Source: Embiotoca jacksoni (lineage: Eukaryota > Chordata > Actinopteri > Embiotocidae). From it: DNA of 64,000 nucleotides. Position 1 is the first letter of the stretch, and each line of letters starts with the position of its first letter. The stretch is taken from assembly GCA_022577435.1 (NCBI GenBank), contig JAKOON010000002.1:13746184-13810183 (forward strand), read 5' to 3'. Under the pieces are notes generated by a model, which did not search any database, had not been told where the DNA came from, and worked only from the letters and a program-made list of their open reading frames with translations. The translations under genes were made by a program, and so were the position numbers. Shown one piece after another: positions 37,534-48,174 of the stretch.

Positions 37534-37595
<62 letters not shown>

Positions 37596-38884
37596 GCACT
37601 GGCCTATGTGACAGAGCTGCAGCATGAGGCTGACGGTATTGTTGACTTTAGGCGTACTCAAGAGATGAGTTAGGCTTGTTGGCACATAGCAGGCTTTTGT
37701 ATTAGTTTTTTTTTTTTTTCCTCCGTTTGCCTTTGCCTCACAACATTTCCCCCACCTACACAGCTCACAGGCAGCTGTACACACACAGGGCTCTCAATAT
37801 ACACTGCCAACTCTAACTGTTTGACTTGTGTTTGTTTCCGCCTCCATTACACATTCTCATTTGTGTGCAGTAACTGTGAAATCTTTTTTTTCTTCTCTAT
37901 ATTTGTATATCTATACCATGTTATTGATAGTGTGTAATACGATAGCATAGCTACCAGACCGCTCATTATTATGATGCACACTGTGTACATTCTTGATTAA
38001 CAAGGCATCAAATATGTTTGTCTAGGGTGCGGTTTGCCAATTACACAGTAAGTCGACCACATGGCGAGCAGGGACGCTACATGTCTATTCCACATCACCA
38101 TCGTGGAGAAGTCCAGTTCCTGGGAAGGTTAGTGTCTGTGTATGCACAGTTCATTCACACACAAAACATACACACACACCCTTTGGTTAAAAGTGGAAGC
38201 TGATAATTGCAATGAGGCTTAGACTCATGTGATGTAAGCCAGTCACATGAAAAGCCAGAGCAGTGACTTTGAGAGAATTTCAACTCTTTTAAAGACTTTG
38301 CATGTGATGTGCTTGTATTATTACTTGAAACAGCCCGAGGAAGAAATGTTTCTTTCATTTGTTAGAAATTTCAAAGAATATATAACAGGTAGAATAATAA
38401 TTAATACAAATTGTCCTTTAGAAAATAATAGATAAATCTACCCTATATTTGCCATGATAGATTTTTGCAGCAGTAATCGTATGATAATCCATTGTCATGA
38501 AAATGAATACGCGGCCGAGCTAATTCTGTCTAAACCACAGACTAATACTCTTAAGATCAGCCACATGTTACCATACCATGGAAGCTGATGAAACTTGTTT
38601 ATCTACATTTTATCTCAATGTTTTCTAATGCTCAAGTGTCACTTACTTCCACTGAACATGAGCATTAAATATGTTTGTACTTTGTACTGTATTCTCTCAG
38701 TGTTTACTCTTCTTGATTGAGTGTTTGTACTTGCAGGTATAGTCTATTACGTCACTCGAAGGAGAGACAGAAAGTGGATGGTCTTAACAACCTAAACTAC
38801 TCCCCACTCATGTCCCGGAGGCCTCTCTACACCAACATCACAGTCAGCTTGAGCAGAAAGCTTGCACCCATATCCGACTACTGA
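11422..38884 (+). CDS. b4galt5: Beta-1,4-galactosyltransferase 5
   Basis: A type II Golgi enzyme that transfers galactose from UDP-Gal; in vertebrates B4GALT5 is a main lactosylceramide synthase. The CDS is join(11422-11527, 34327-34446, 34633-34746, 35128-35255, 36897-37013, 37119-37306, 37394-37516, 38026-38127, 38737-38884). All phases match and it gives 381 aa (human about 388). There is a short cytosolic tail, TM about residues 11-30 (FLGLLFLFSLSTSALYFIY), a stem with NGT, NFS and NMS sequons, then the GT7 domain: FRNRHEHL 163-170, DVD 227-229 (Mn/UDP), YYGC, GWGGEDDD 288-295 (acceptor site), HHHRGEV from 322. Type 5 rather than 6: IGAQVLEQV, CPERLPSM and DLDWDCLIFHDVDH match B4GALT5, and the slc9a8 neighbour is the human B4GALT5 neighbour. 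The start is the first in-frame ATG, with A at -3. Confidence 0.94.
12777..12818 (+). other. Inverted repeat with an oligo-A loop
   Basis: Arms ACTGTTCTTGCTA (12777-12789) and TAGCGAGAACAGT (12806-12818) pair over 13 positions with one T/G wobble. The loop is made only of A (16 bases). It would fold as an RNA hairpin in the b4galt5 pre-mRNA; function unknown. Confidence 0.8.
13460..13502 (+). other. 15-bp inverted repeat (hairpin)
   Basis: CTCAGTATCATGGAC (13460-13474) pairs with GTTCATGATACTGAG (13488-13502): 14 Watson-Crick pairs and one G-U wobble around a 13-nt loop. Pairing stops outside the arms, so it is too short for a typical pre-miRNA. Confidence 0.8.
14210..14275 (+). repeat. (CT)n microsatellite
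   Basis: About 29 CT units, a polypyrimidine/polypurine mirror repeat in b4galt5 intron 1. Confidence 0.97.
14486..14510 (+). repeat. (AC)n microsatellite
   Basis: About 12 AC units in b4galt5 intron 1. Confidence 0.95.
17630..17705 (+). repeat. (CA)n microsatellite
   Basis: About 37 CA units without interruption in b4galt5 intron 1. Long open frames on both strands here (poly-His/Thr and poly-Cys/Val) are artefacts of the repeat. Confidence 0.97.
20041..20083 (+). repeat. Retroposon tail-like fragment
   Basis: 'TACTTTATTAATCCCTGAGG' followed by GGAAATT resembles the 'ctttattgatccc.gaggggaaatt' tail that ends several teleost retroposons. Only the tail is visible, next to a short TAGG repeat. 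Confidence 0.45.
20613..20646 (+). repeat. Poly-A tract (34 bases)
   Basis: Uninterrupted A run in b4galt5 intron 1. It could be the tail of an old plus-strand retroposon, but the sequence upstream was not identified. Confidence 0.95.
21320..21633 (-). mobile_element. Solo-LTR-like sequence
   Basis: The 314-bp segment begins TG and ends CA. On the minus strand it has the order of an LTR: a GC-rich U3-like part, a TATATAAG box (21499-21506), then AATAAA (21389-21394) about 105 bases further, a U5-like part, and CA at the end. It is far richer in C/G than the surrounding intron. No internal retroelement sequence adjoins it, and I see no matching target-site duplicate at these limits, so the exact ends are uncertain. 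It could instead be a CpG-rich regulatory fragment, but the TATA/poly-A spacing favours an LTR of an LTR retrotransposon. Confidence 0.55.
22453..22536 (+). repeat. (GT)n microsatellite
   Basis: About 42 GT units in b4galt5 intron 1. Confidence 0.97.
23733..23895 (+). repeat. Interspersed repeat, copy A
   Basis: Runs from TTTACCTTCGCCAAAACGG through CAGCCCGATTTTCATGATAT to the CATGGACCAAAGAAGAAACC block. It aligns along its length with the reverse complement of 53483-53642. The layout (CTTCGCCAA...GGTTA; CCGATTTTCATGA; GTTGGAAG; AAGAA.CCA) is one I recall from many fish genomes. Superfamily not assigned. Confidence 0.7.
24360..24378 (+). repeat. Poly-T tract
   Basis: About 19 T in a row in b4galt5 intron 1; could mark the tail of a minus-strand retroposon, but nothing else supports that. 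Confidence 0.9.
25114..25800. mobile_element. MITE-like element with ~40-bp TIRs
   Basis: The left end (25114-25153; GCAGACATTTGGACTTGTC then ATTGTAGGGAAAG) and the reverse complement of the right end (25761-25800; GCAGTCATTTTGAGTTGTT then ATTGTAGGGAAAG) match at roughly 85% with one gap. The 690-bp interior has no transposase frame. A clear target-site duplication is not visible, so the superfamily is open. It lies in b4galt5 intron 1. Confidence 0.7.
26518..26551 (+). repeat. A-rich low-complexity tract
   Basis: Runs of A separated by single C (AAAAACAAAAAC type) in b4galt5 intron 1. Confidence 0.85.
27239..28150. repeat. GC-rich interspersed repeat (GGGCCCGAGCAC type)
   Basis: Begins just after a poly-A run with AGGGCCCGAGCACGAAA and ends near CATCACTGCTTGCAGTTTTAA. 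In between are GCGCCCCCT motifs (27308 and 27748 regions), 'GCCATTTTG' and 'CAGGAAGT' blocks, and CpG content well above the flanking intron. I recall this start and end from a repeat abundant in spiny-rayed fishes. A perfect 11-bp inverted repeat (CGGTCCCTCAC 28057-28067 / GTGAGGGACCG 28115-28125) sits near the right end. No open frame. The class is not assigned. Confidence 0.6.
30242..30294 (+). repeat. (GT)n microsatellite
   Basis: About 26 GT units in b4galt5 intron 1. Confidence 0.97.
30485..30512 (+). repeat. Poly-G tract
   Basis: A run of about 28 G directly after a short GT run. Homopolymers of this length are error-prone in sequencing, so the true length is uncertain. Confidence 0.85.
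31436..31451 (+). repeat. Poly-G tract
   Basis: About 16 G within a purine-rich stretch in b4galt5 intron 1, followed by GTGTATGTGTGTG. Confidence 0.85.
31940..32029 (+). repeat. (TG)n microsatellite
   Basis: About 45 TG units, the longest pure dinucleotide run in the window. Confidence 0.97.
32609..32668 (+). repeat. (GT)n microsatellite with GC-alternating flanks
   Basis: About 30 GT units flanked by GCGCGCAT on the left and GCGCGTGC on the right, so the whole tract is alternating purine-pyrimidine. Confidence 0.96.
34327..34446 (+). CDS. b4galt5: b4galt5 coding exon 2
   Basis: Residues 36-75 (VNEYVFMVQARGIQIKENV...IGAQVLEQVVRGAYNINGT), the stem region. The acceptor is TCCACAG and the donor is ACAG|GTAAAG. 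Confidence 0.93.
34512..34538 (+). repeat. Poly-C/poly-A tract
   Basis: A C run followed by an A run in b4galt5 intron 2 (186 bp), between exons 2 and 3. Confidence 0.9.
34633..34746 (+). CDS. b4galt5: b4galt5 coding exon 3
   Basis: Residues 76-113 (DYSYDFNFSESDA...YLPEGFTYLP...CPERLPSM), including the first conserved Cys of the lumenal domain. The donor is ATGA|GTAAGT. Confidence 0.93.
   Translation: MIPMTSTSARAMLLPPHTSLRASPISPHKFALRGCPP
35128..35255 (+). CDS. b4galt5: b4galt5 coding exon 4
   Basis: Residues 114-156 (KGRLEVNMSEISLEE...GGYWKPKDCLPRWK). Of two adjacent AG acceptors, the upstream one (after CGCACAG) is used; the other, two bases on, breaks the frame. Confidence 0.93.
35256..36896. 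other. b4galt5 intron 4
   Basis: 1641-bp intron, increasingly T-rich toward the exon 5 acceptor. No element recognised; the overlapping plus-strand open frames at 36021-36909 are pyrimidine-rich intron sequence. Confidence 0.8.
36897..37013 (+). CDS. b4galt5: b4galt5 coding exon 5
   Basis: Residues 157-195 (VAILVPFRNRHEHLPILLRH...QFAFYVIEQ), with the FRNRHEHL nucleotide-binding loop of the family. Introns on both sides are phase 0. Confidence 0.94.
37119..37306 (+). CDS. b4galt5: b4galt5 coding exon 6
   Basis: Residues 196-257 with FNRAMLFNVGYKEAM, the DVD metal site (227-229) and DRNYYGC. The residues after DVDH read LMEND, where mammals have I/LPE(S/N)D. Confidence 0.94.
37394..37516 (+). 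CDS. b4galt5: b4galt5 coding exon 7
   Basis: Residues 258-298 (MLPYNEFFGGVSGLTVKQFK...FPNAFWGWGGEDDDLWN), the acceptor-binding and catalytic loop. The donor is AACAG|GTGGGG, with a CA repeat starting about 20 bp downstream. Confidence 0.94.
37535..37591 (+). repeat. (CG/CA)n microsatellite next to the exon 7 donor
   Basis: CACGCGCGCGCACACA then (CA)n, about 25 units, starting within 20 bp of the b4galt5 exon 7 donor on the sense strand. Confidence 0.96.
37592..38025. other. b4galt5 intron 7, remainder
   Basis: Non-coding, T-rich near the acceptor (a poly-T run near 37707-37720). Nothing else recognised. Confidence 0.8.
38026..38127 (+). CDS. b4galt5: b4galt5 coding exon 8
   Basis: Residues 299-332 (RVRFANYTVSRPHGEQGRY...IPHHHRGEVQFLG); the HHHRGEV block follows the catalytic loop in this family and contributes a metal ligand. 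The donor is AAG|GTTAGT. Confidence 0.94.
38128..38736. other. b4galt5 intron 8
   Basis: 609-bp intron with no recognised element. Confidence 0.85.
38737..38884 (+). CDS. b4galt5: b4galt5 coding exon 9
   Basis: Residues 333-381 and TGA (RYSLLRHSKERQKVDGLNNLN...LYTNITVSLSRKLAPISDY). The acceptor is TTGCAG. Confidence 0.94.
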
Positions 38885-41800
38885 CGTAGGCAGAGCTGGA
38901 CTGCAAAACACCTGGGAATCAAAGTCCTCTGGGACATCAGCCATATCTCACCAGTTGCAGCACTGCTTAGGACTTTTTAGTTTTTTAGTTTTTTGCTTTG
39001 TTTCTTTTGTTTGTATGCAAAAAAAAAAAAAAATGGAGACTCGAATAAGTATGTTTGATAAATCATATAAGAAAATAGGGATAAATGCTGCACTTGTTTG
39101 TGCCACAGTCCATCACTCCTCTCATCTGGGCTTCTCTAGACTTCAGTCTCCACATGCCTTTTGCACCATTTTGGCCTTCAGCATCCATTCATTGATTCAT
39201 TTTCATATTCTGTCCATGATGAGCTCCGCCCTGCACTACTGTGCTTGATTATAAAAAAATAGGCTATGATATACACGCACAATCAAGTGTACGCACACGC
39301 CACACATGCACGCACGCAGGAATTTGACTTATATGTGCTGACGACGCGGTCCTAAGGCTTTGATTTTTTTCTTTTCTTTTCTTTTGCACTTCTGATTTCA
39401 TAAATGCAGTAAGCCTGTGAGAACATTTGCATGCACACACACAACCACCACACAGCAACTTTGACCAAGTGGACTCTTGCAGCTGGTTCTGCATAAGGTA
39501 TGCCAAATCTACAAGTGAAGAGAGCAAGAGAAGATGATATAAAGAGTGAGTGTTTTCCATCATATATATTGTGTGTGAAATAGTTTGTTATAAGTTCAGA
39601 GAATATTAATTCTTGAATCATCTTGTACCAACTACATTTTGTCTTTTGAAAATACCATTTAAAGGCTGTGATGTTTGTGTTTGCATAGTTGCATTGAATG
39701 TTCTGTCTGCCTACAAGTGTCTGTTTGTTGGAGTGCGATGCTCATCCTGTTAGCAATAAGCTGTGATATCAGACAGCAGAACTTAGCCCTGACTTCCTCA
39801 CTATACAAATGCAATAGCACGGGTGCTAGCATACCCTTATTGGACGACAGAGAGGAGTGACTGTGTATGCAAACTTCACATTCAACTCAACTTTGCCTAA
39901 GCAAACATGCCACCCTTTTCGGAACTCGTGCATGTCGTTGTTTGCGTGTGTGTTTGTATAAGTGAGGGGGAGCTATGCAAATGGCTGCATTTATCTTGTT
40001 GTCAGTGCAGGGTTATCGGGGTGACCTCCAGGAGACTTGGTCTCTGAAACTCTGACAGACTGACTTTAGACCTCACTTTGCGTGTGGTGTGTAAGTCCAG
40101 GCCGGGGAGAGACAAACCGTTGCTGTTGCCGTTTTAGATCCCGCATCCTTAATGTTTACTCACCACAATTTTTTATCGAAGAGAATTGGAGGTAGAGAAT
40201 ACTTGATTGCTGTCACTGTCAGTGGTGTTTACAGAAGCTTTTGCTTTGTTATTTTTCAGATTGTCTAGCGTTTGTAATACTGTTTGCCAGCCCTGCTCCA
40301 CATTGGGTGCTGTGAAAATCGTCTCTCTTCAACAACCAATCTATGGCTGCCTTTATTTTTTTAACTGTGACAAGTATCTAGACTTGGCGAGGGAAAAGCT
40401 GATCTGAATGCTTATCTTAGACGTCAGGCGATGACCACTGATTCGTTTTGTTAACTTGTGTGCAGGCATTGGCTCGTGAGTTTCGTAAATCAGACTTCGG
40501 GGTGTTGATCTTAGTAGAGTATTTGTTCAGTGGCATGCAGCCTAACACTGTGCATTGACACAGACTCACAGCCCTCTGGCAATACACAGCAGTGTAATGC
40601 GCCTCTGATTTGTGTTTGACAGTGTTGATTTTGAGTAAAATATCCCAATACTGTAAATGTAGTTCCTTTTTAAAATATAATACAGACATACTGTCCTCAC
40701 TGTCTGTCCTCTAGTCATGCAGCTACTTCATTTCACACAAATCGCCTTGTATGCATTTCTTGAGATGTATCTATTGGGGAAAATGTGGGTGGTCGACAAA
40801 CTGTTGTGTTCCCACAACAAAATAAGAAGTAAAGAGGCTGGACCTCGTTTTATTTATTTGATTGATTATTTTCCTTAATTGTTCAGTTTTTATTTTTCTT
40901 GGGGTTGATGTGATGATTTGTTAGGTGACGTATGACAGACTTTGTTAGATGCACTGAAACTTAGTTATGTGTATTTGTGTGGGATTATGAGGTTCAGGTC
41001 TGTGTAAACGGGTCAGTTCCATTTCATCCAGGCCCAGATTTCCTCTACAGAAATGACATAAACAGCTGGTAGTAATGAAATGGAATGGGACCCGTAGCCT
41101 GGTGTTATTCATCCTCTGAACAGACACGTTGGAGGAGGAGGCCATTTTGTGTGACAACCACAGGAAGAGACACAGAATCAGAAAATGCTAATGGTCACCG
41201 TCTTTCACTGATCACCTCCATTATACTAATTGATAATCAATGGTGCTGACCTTCCAGAGCTCCCTTTGAGGGACTCTCTCTACATGCTTACTGGAACCAA
41301 TACTGACGTCATTGAGGCTGGTATCGACTGGCAAAGCATCCTTCAAATTTATATGGCTCCTGCATTTGATTCCAACCTGCATATAAGTGGAGTAGATATT
41401 TAATGCATTTACATCCGTACATTCATAAGCCTGTTGCCTTTTCATCATGCCAGGTAAAGCTAATCCACGTATTGTTCTGGTTCATTGCCATAAGCAGATG
41501 CACGTGTTTACCTCCTCGCCAATCACTCAGGAGGTGCCCAGTGGAAGTCATGGACAGTAGCAGCATTTGTGTTAAGTTTTCTTTTCCATGTGTGTTTGAG
41601 TGAAATGGCTAAACCTCTCTGAGGTCTAACTGTCCTCCATCTAGATTTTGAAGTTTTTTGATTTTCAGTTTTGTTTTTTCGGCACTGATACGAAAATTAT
41701 TTTTGATGACCTGGTTGTGAACAACTAGCTGGTTCTCTTTGTAGTTCTTGACACATCACACACTGTATATTTGTTTTTTCAACATTTCATTGCTTTAAAT

Positions 41801-43205
41801 TAAAAGCTAGATGGACATATAGTTAAAGCCAAATGGTTTGAATATGAGTGTTCAGGTGAAGATTTGGACCGTGAGGTACGTCTCGATATGAAGAGACACT
41901 CTGGACGACCTAGATACTCTTAGAGTCAGTATTAGGCTCTATGCTCAACAGTGTAGAACAAGCAGCTTCATCAGCTAACAGCATATTTAAGATGTTATTT
42001 TTGTGACTACGAGACAGCTTTGTCCACTAGATTGATGACTTAGTAACAGGGCCCGAATCGGTCAGCACTCTCGCTTTTTTCTAAAATGGGAAATGGATTG
42101 ATTTCAGTTGGTGATAAGAGCATGCTGGCTAGTCCTGTTATTTATAATGTATGTGGTCTCAGTCCAGACCAAGACCAAGACTGCTGCTCACTAAAGAGGC
42201 TTCATTGTACCATAATCTCACCTGTTCTGATCCATTCTGTGTCAGTTTAAATGAAGGGACCATTCTTTGGGCCTCTGACAAGACTGGCAGCCTTAAAGCT
42301 TCTTAATTTATTGCAGTGTTTTTTTTCACTCAAGTTTTTATTTTTTTTATAAGCAAAAATATTTAAATTGAAAAAAGTGCATATCAAGACACTGATCATT
42401 GTAAATATTGTTGTGTGTAGTGTTTTAGAAATTCTATAAGGTCTTAAATCACTACAGATGCTAGCATAAAGAACAAGGCTTCAGGGGGGTTTGGCTGGCG
42501 GTTTATCTGGTGCCATTTAAGTGCTAGAGAAGCTCACACAGTGACATCAATTGTTTTACATCACTGCTTCCCAGCACGGACTTCCTTTCCTCAATGAAAA
42601 AGATTCTCATCCCATAAATTTTCGATTCCTCTCACGATCTCAAAGGTGTTCTGCACTCCGCAGGCCTCCCTGTGCTTACCATGCTGTGGCAGTAGGAGAG
42701 ACACGTCACGGCAGATGTAGGCATCAGTCTTCATGTGAAGTTCAGTGTCTTTGTTTCTGCGTGCCCTGTCTCTTTGATGGTGACAGCAGTTGGAGTAAGG
42801 TGTGGGTCACAGGAGAGTACTGCAGGATGGCGATGTGTCAGCCAAAAACACCTCATGCTTACGATGCAATGAAACACAGGCACCCAAACCAGCGACACAA
42901 TCCACTCCAAAATCCACACAAATTATTTTTTTGTATGAAAGCTAACTAATAAATAAAAAAAAAACAGAAAAAGGATACAGATTGCTAAATTTAAAATATA
43001 TCTTCTCTGATTGTAAGGAGAGAAATTCTCCTTGAATTGAAGCCATTTGAAGCCACTTGTCAAAACTTGATGTCAGCCTTATGTGGATCTGTTTGTGTAT
43101 TGGCATATTATCTTTTGATTATTGAAATTTGTATGATGGAGATTTTCTTTTATACCATCATTGTTATTGTCAAAATACACCAATAAAATGAAACTTGTAA
43201 AGATA
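38885..43205 (+). other. b4galt5 3' UTR (inferred extent)
   Basis: About 4.3 kb without coding structure from the stop to the last strong poly-A signal. AATAAA occurs at 42948-42953 and 42952-42957, and again at 43182-43187. A long 3' UTR is also a trait of mammalian B4GALT5. Open frames here (for example 38862-39248 and 42551-42949) show no family resemblance. Shorter forms ending earlier are possible. Confidence 0.6.
43182..43187 (+). promoter_or_regulatory. Probable b4galt5 poly-A signal
   Basis: AATAAA in CCAATAAAATGAAA, followed within about 30-60 bases by TGTTTGTTCTTTG, a GT/T-rich downstream element. Confidence 0.6.
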
Positions 43206-44839
43206 AATGTCTTGCTGCCCATGTGTTTGTTCTTTGCATTGAGGTCCATACACTTTCAGTGAGCCGCCTGGAGCCGCTGCCTCTACGAAGCGTGGTCAGT
43301 GACTCTTAGAAATGTTATGAATAATATTGTGTTTATAGTGCATACTATCACTGCTCCACAGAACGTAAATATGCAGACTTTGGCATGTTTCCTGTTAAGA
43401 GACATTTAGTTTACACCTCATTAGTTGAACAAAACGCAGAGCACAAACTGGCCACAGTTAAGAGCATAGGCTGCCAGTGACAGAGCTCAACTGGGAATAT
43501 TGTACTGTATGTATGTATAATATGGAATAATAGCGGGGGGGGGAAATGCAAAAATGCAAAGCATTTTCGGACTGTTTTGCAGTCATCTAAAAATATCTAT
43601 GTGAGGATCCTTAATTGATTTTACTTAAAAGATTAACTGCTTGCATGACCATAGAGGGGGCTGTACACGGTGAGCAGGATTATAGACAGCATCACGTCGC
43701 CTCTTAAACACTCTTTCCCGAACAGAGGTTTATTGTCTGTGTTTTTGGCTCAGACACCAGGCCGTTGGCTCTTGTGATTCACAGTTAGCAACAAAATTCC
43801 AGTATCTTGGGACCAGATTCCTCCGTTTTAGTGCACTCCTTTTAATTGTCCCATTTTCCACTCTTGTCAGTGTGACTGCTCTGCTGGCAGTTTGTACAGT
43901 ACGCATCCGGATCCTGAGACAAAGACCATGCTTGTTCAGAGCCTCGATAGCCTGTCACCCAGAGAAGAAAATAAAACACAGAATGAGATGCTTTGACGAG
44001 AGGTCACTTAAGATTCATTGAATCAGAGCAGTTCCAGCCTTGTGGCATTTAGCACATTAGCTGCGCATCTCTGCTGGATAACAGAAGTGACAGCTGATAA
44101 TTGAATTATGCTCTCAGAAAAGGAAATGCTAAGTGGCAGGGATGAGATATCTACATGGGACTTTAAATGTGTTCCACAGAATTTGTGCACCATTATTTGC
44201 CACACTGGTTTATTCATCTATTGGAAAGGAAAAAGAGGACTAATTAATATTAAGTATTGTGCTTGAAAATGTGCAAAAACACCCACATTTAACTTGACCA
44301 AAAGTGCACCTGTTCCTTTTCCTGCTGTGTAACAGTGGTTGCAGTGTTTGTGAGTGTGAGTGTGAGTGTAAAAGAGAGAGAGAGAGAGAGAGTGTGTGAG
44401 CGAGAGAGCGGTTTGGCAGAGGCACAAGAGCCCGGCTGGAGCAGCCACATCTTAATGGAGTCTGGGAAACACAAGGCTTTGGTATGCTAACACCAGTGTC
44501 ACTTAGCTGTCAGACACACACAGAGGGCAGCTCTTAAGATCTCAAGGGTTGTCTTGGCATGTGTATACCACACATGCCAGCATACACACGCACACACATA
44601 CACGTCCGTTATTAATGCATTCACACGCACTCCTTGAGTGTTGTGCCACTCAGAGGCTTTGATGTCAACTGTGGCGCCTCTTGCCTTTGTGTGCTCCTTG
44701 TGTGTCTGTTTCAGTGCACTTCTCCCCGCAGAGTGTCTTAAACTGGAATCTGCATCAGGAAATAGCTGAATAACTGAATTCGTAGCTTTCAGTGGTGCAG
44801 AATGGTGTCACACTTTTCATCCACACTTCCTCCTGCCTG

Positions 44840-44872
<33 letters not shown>

Positions 44873-47480
44873 CTCCTCTGAACGCAGGCCCAACAAAGGG
44901 AAACAACCACAGAGACATGCCCTTTAGCTTTCCACATTTTTTAAGCTCCCTGTGTACCTTCTATATGATATATGTGCTGACATCATGCATTCAAGCGCCA
45001 GGGCTATCATATCTGGTTAAATCAGATGTTTGAGTAATAGAGAACAACAGTGCCTTACGGGATGTGGCCTACGTGCATGTGACTGCGTGTGTGTGTGTGT
45101 GTGTGTGAGGGAATGTGAAACATCATGCATGTGTGAAAACAAGAAGCATAGGAGGCGAGAAAGGAACACTACCCATTTGTGAAGGTCACATGAATTTGTA
45201 ACATTCCTTGGTGTGACATAACTATTTGTCATGGTCTCAGGTATGAGCATTACCCGGCATTAGAGCGACCTGCTGCCACTCCTCCTTTCCTCTCATCTTC
45301 ATCCCTTCTGCTGTGTCTCCTCCAGGTCACTGATAGGACAGTTCTTCGTGTAGCGCTGCTTCCTAAGGGAGGCCACAGAATCCAGCTGCTGTCGGGCCCT
45401 GGGGTTTTAACTTACACCACTGCTGTTTGCCCTGTTTTAGCTCACTGTTTGCGTCATTTTTTTTTTCTCCTCCAGCTCCTGTTGTGGCTTTCCAGTCAGG
45501 ATACAAGGCACACAGCGGAGGGACGAGAGGGATGTAAACACATCTGCTACCACTTCTCACATTATTCCTCCCCCTTGACACTGTTGTGCTTTCTGTTTCA
45601 GATGTCCATCCTTTGCACTCCTGGCTGCCATGCCCTTGTCACATCCCTGTCTATCAGCTCGGGTATTTCTCTTCAGCGAGCATGGCTCATTCTCTCAGGT
45701 CTCCTCCTCCCTAGACTGACTGTCACAACCATATTATTCCCTTCTCGCCTCACGTTTTTACTCTGACTCTGTCTTTCTCTACTATTTCTCCTGGATTTCT
45801 ACTGTCTCACGCTCATGACCATCTTAGACTATTCCTCTTATCCCTCAACTACTTCTGTCTCCCCATACGAATATGCTATTCATATTTGCCTTTTCCTGTG
45901 ACCTCCACCCTCTCCATCCGTTCTGTATTGCCCCTCAAGCATTTTTATTTTTATGTCTTGCCTCTGGCTTTCATTATGCTGTGATTGCTTCATCGTGTTC
46001 TGGTTACTGTGAGATGTTGTCTTTAAAAACTATGTGCTGATGCTGTACAGAGGACCTGCTGATGGAGCTTCGATGTAGCAAGGTCATCTAATTTTTACAG
46101 CTCGTTTCACCCGGCTTCATTCATTGTCATTAAGTCTCACCTAACCTTTGACTCTACAAACACTTTAATACCCCCCACACTTTCACCTAATGGCCTTACT
46201 TTATCATCTGACTGCTGCATGTGACCACAATCTTGTAAGTGGGTGTGCTTTTCAGCTTTGGTAAGATGTACTCGTGGTGCTACATTTCTATCAAATGAGC
46301 AGAGTTTCCTTTATGCAGCACTTTGGGAAAGTCAGAGGGTTTGAACAAAAATGGATTTCTCTCATAAAAGAGCTTAGTCTGTGCAGTCACACCTCAGACT
46401 CCTGCCGCCTATATGCTGCACAGCATATATTAATGATGTATTTCTGGTTCCCATTACATGCTGGCAGACAGTTAATATGTGAGAGATGTTGCTGTCCTAA
46501 ACTATGTGCTGATATTCTGTGAAATCTGCAGACCGTGCAGCCTGGCTACAGGCTTAGTCATAATTCAAAATGTGTTTACTGTCCTAATTCTGCTGTAACA
46601 GACACTGAACTCTTTTCCCTTTCCGTATAGTTTATTATTTTCAGTTTAACACTGTGACTTTTCATTTGTAATGAAGACGTCAACATGAGGACCTTAATTG
46701 GGGTGCAGTTCAGTCTTTTATTTCGGTCATTTTTCAGCCTTTTATCTGGAGTCTATTATTTGCTGGTTCAACACCTTTTCAGTGAAGGACAATGGTAGTA
46801 TTTTTTTTAGATCTGTTCAAAGATTATTGGGGTGAAAAACACCACATCTTGGCAAGGTAATTTATAATGCTGTTCTATCTGCTTGCAAAAAAATATTATT
46901 GTGTTAACAACAATAACAGCATTCAAAAGTTGACAGGATATTGATGGTGAGACTAAGACATTGCTGCTTCTTCTTTCAAAATGTGTGATATGCTTTAGTA
47001 TACTTTTGCTCAAATCTTAAATGCAGCGCAGAATCTGAAAGGTCAGAGAATTTGCTATGACGCCCCAATCATTATCATATTCACATATATATTTGGTATG
47101 CTTTTGCACAGCTTTCTTCTTTGGATGTTTTAAGAAGTTTGCACTTATTGATTAATTAATGTGTTGCCAATTCGAAAAGATAACAGTCTTGGATTGTTTA
47201 AGTTTAGTTTTTCTTTTATTGTGTGTATTTATTGACCAACGATGAATGGTTGGAGAGTATTTTCTATTGCAAATACAGAGAGATGCTCACTACCCAACCA
47301 TAATAACTCCAAACTGAAATCCAGACTGACTTCATAAACTTGGATGTTAATTGAATGACGTTTCTTTTTCAGGGTAAAATTTTTCACATGTATTTTGAAT
47401 AATAGGCCTTCATTACCAAAAATTCCATCCAAAACACAAAGACACTTCCACTCTCAGCACAGTTCTCGAGTGTTTCAGAT
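43206..47480. other. Intergenic interval, b4galt5 to emilin3 (tail to tail)
   Basis: No exon, RNA gene or TIR pair recognised. It contains a (GA)n run at about 44370-44392, (TG)n runs at about 44841-44871 and 45086-45108, and pyrimidine-rich stretches at 45270-45900. The exact limits depend on the two polyadenylation sites. Confidence 0.65.
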
Positions 47481-48174
47481 TTTATTTCTCTTCCATCTAC
47501 CATGCCATGTAATGTGTTCTCACTGTCCTCCACTGGTGAATTCTGGAACTTCTCTGCAACTTGGAGCAATGCGGCAGGAAATAAACACAACGGCCAAAAG
47601 CAGAAATATATCAGCCATTCTCAAACGCGTAAAACAAACGTTTACAAAAACGTAAATAGCAACGTAAATAGCACCAAGATGACATACAGTATTCTTTAAA
47701 AAGACCAGACAATGTCCACACAGAGGATGTCGAGTGTGCTAGTCAGCAGAAACCCGTAGCAGCGTTTTGTTTGTTTTGTTATTTCTCTAATACAAACAGT
47801 TTAACATCATAATAATGCAGTCACTTCATATAAGTTAAAAAAAAAAAAAAAAGGTACAATGTCTAAACAAAACAATCATGATCAGAAAAACAAATGCCCT
47901 ATAAAGTAAAATCTCAAGGGAAAATATTGCCCAGTTATACAACCTTAGGCGTGTCTTTGTGTTCTGCGTCTGCCTCTCCTCACATCACTAAACTAAATAC
48001 CCACAGGACATCTGGAGGCACTGGGGTGAGGAGCTTCAGGGAAATGACTTTCATCAGTTCAGTTAATTTACATCTGTGCAGATGGGATTGGACGAGAGAG
48101 GAGAAAGCAAAGGAAGTCTCTTGAGCCTAGATAAGAAGCACACATGAGTCTTCAAAAAATTCTGTAGTTCAATG
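47481..48174 (-). other. emilin3 3' UTR (inferred extent)
   Basis: About 690 bases from the TAG stop to an AATAAA on the minus strand (complement of TTTATT 47481-47486). A further candidate lies at 47215-47220. A 15-18 base poly-A (plus strand) occurs near 47836-47852. Confidence 0.45.
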
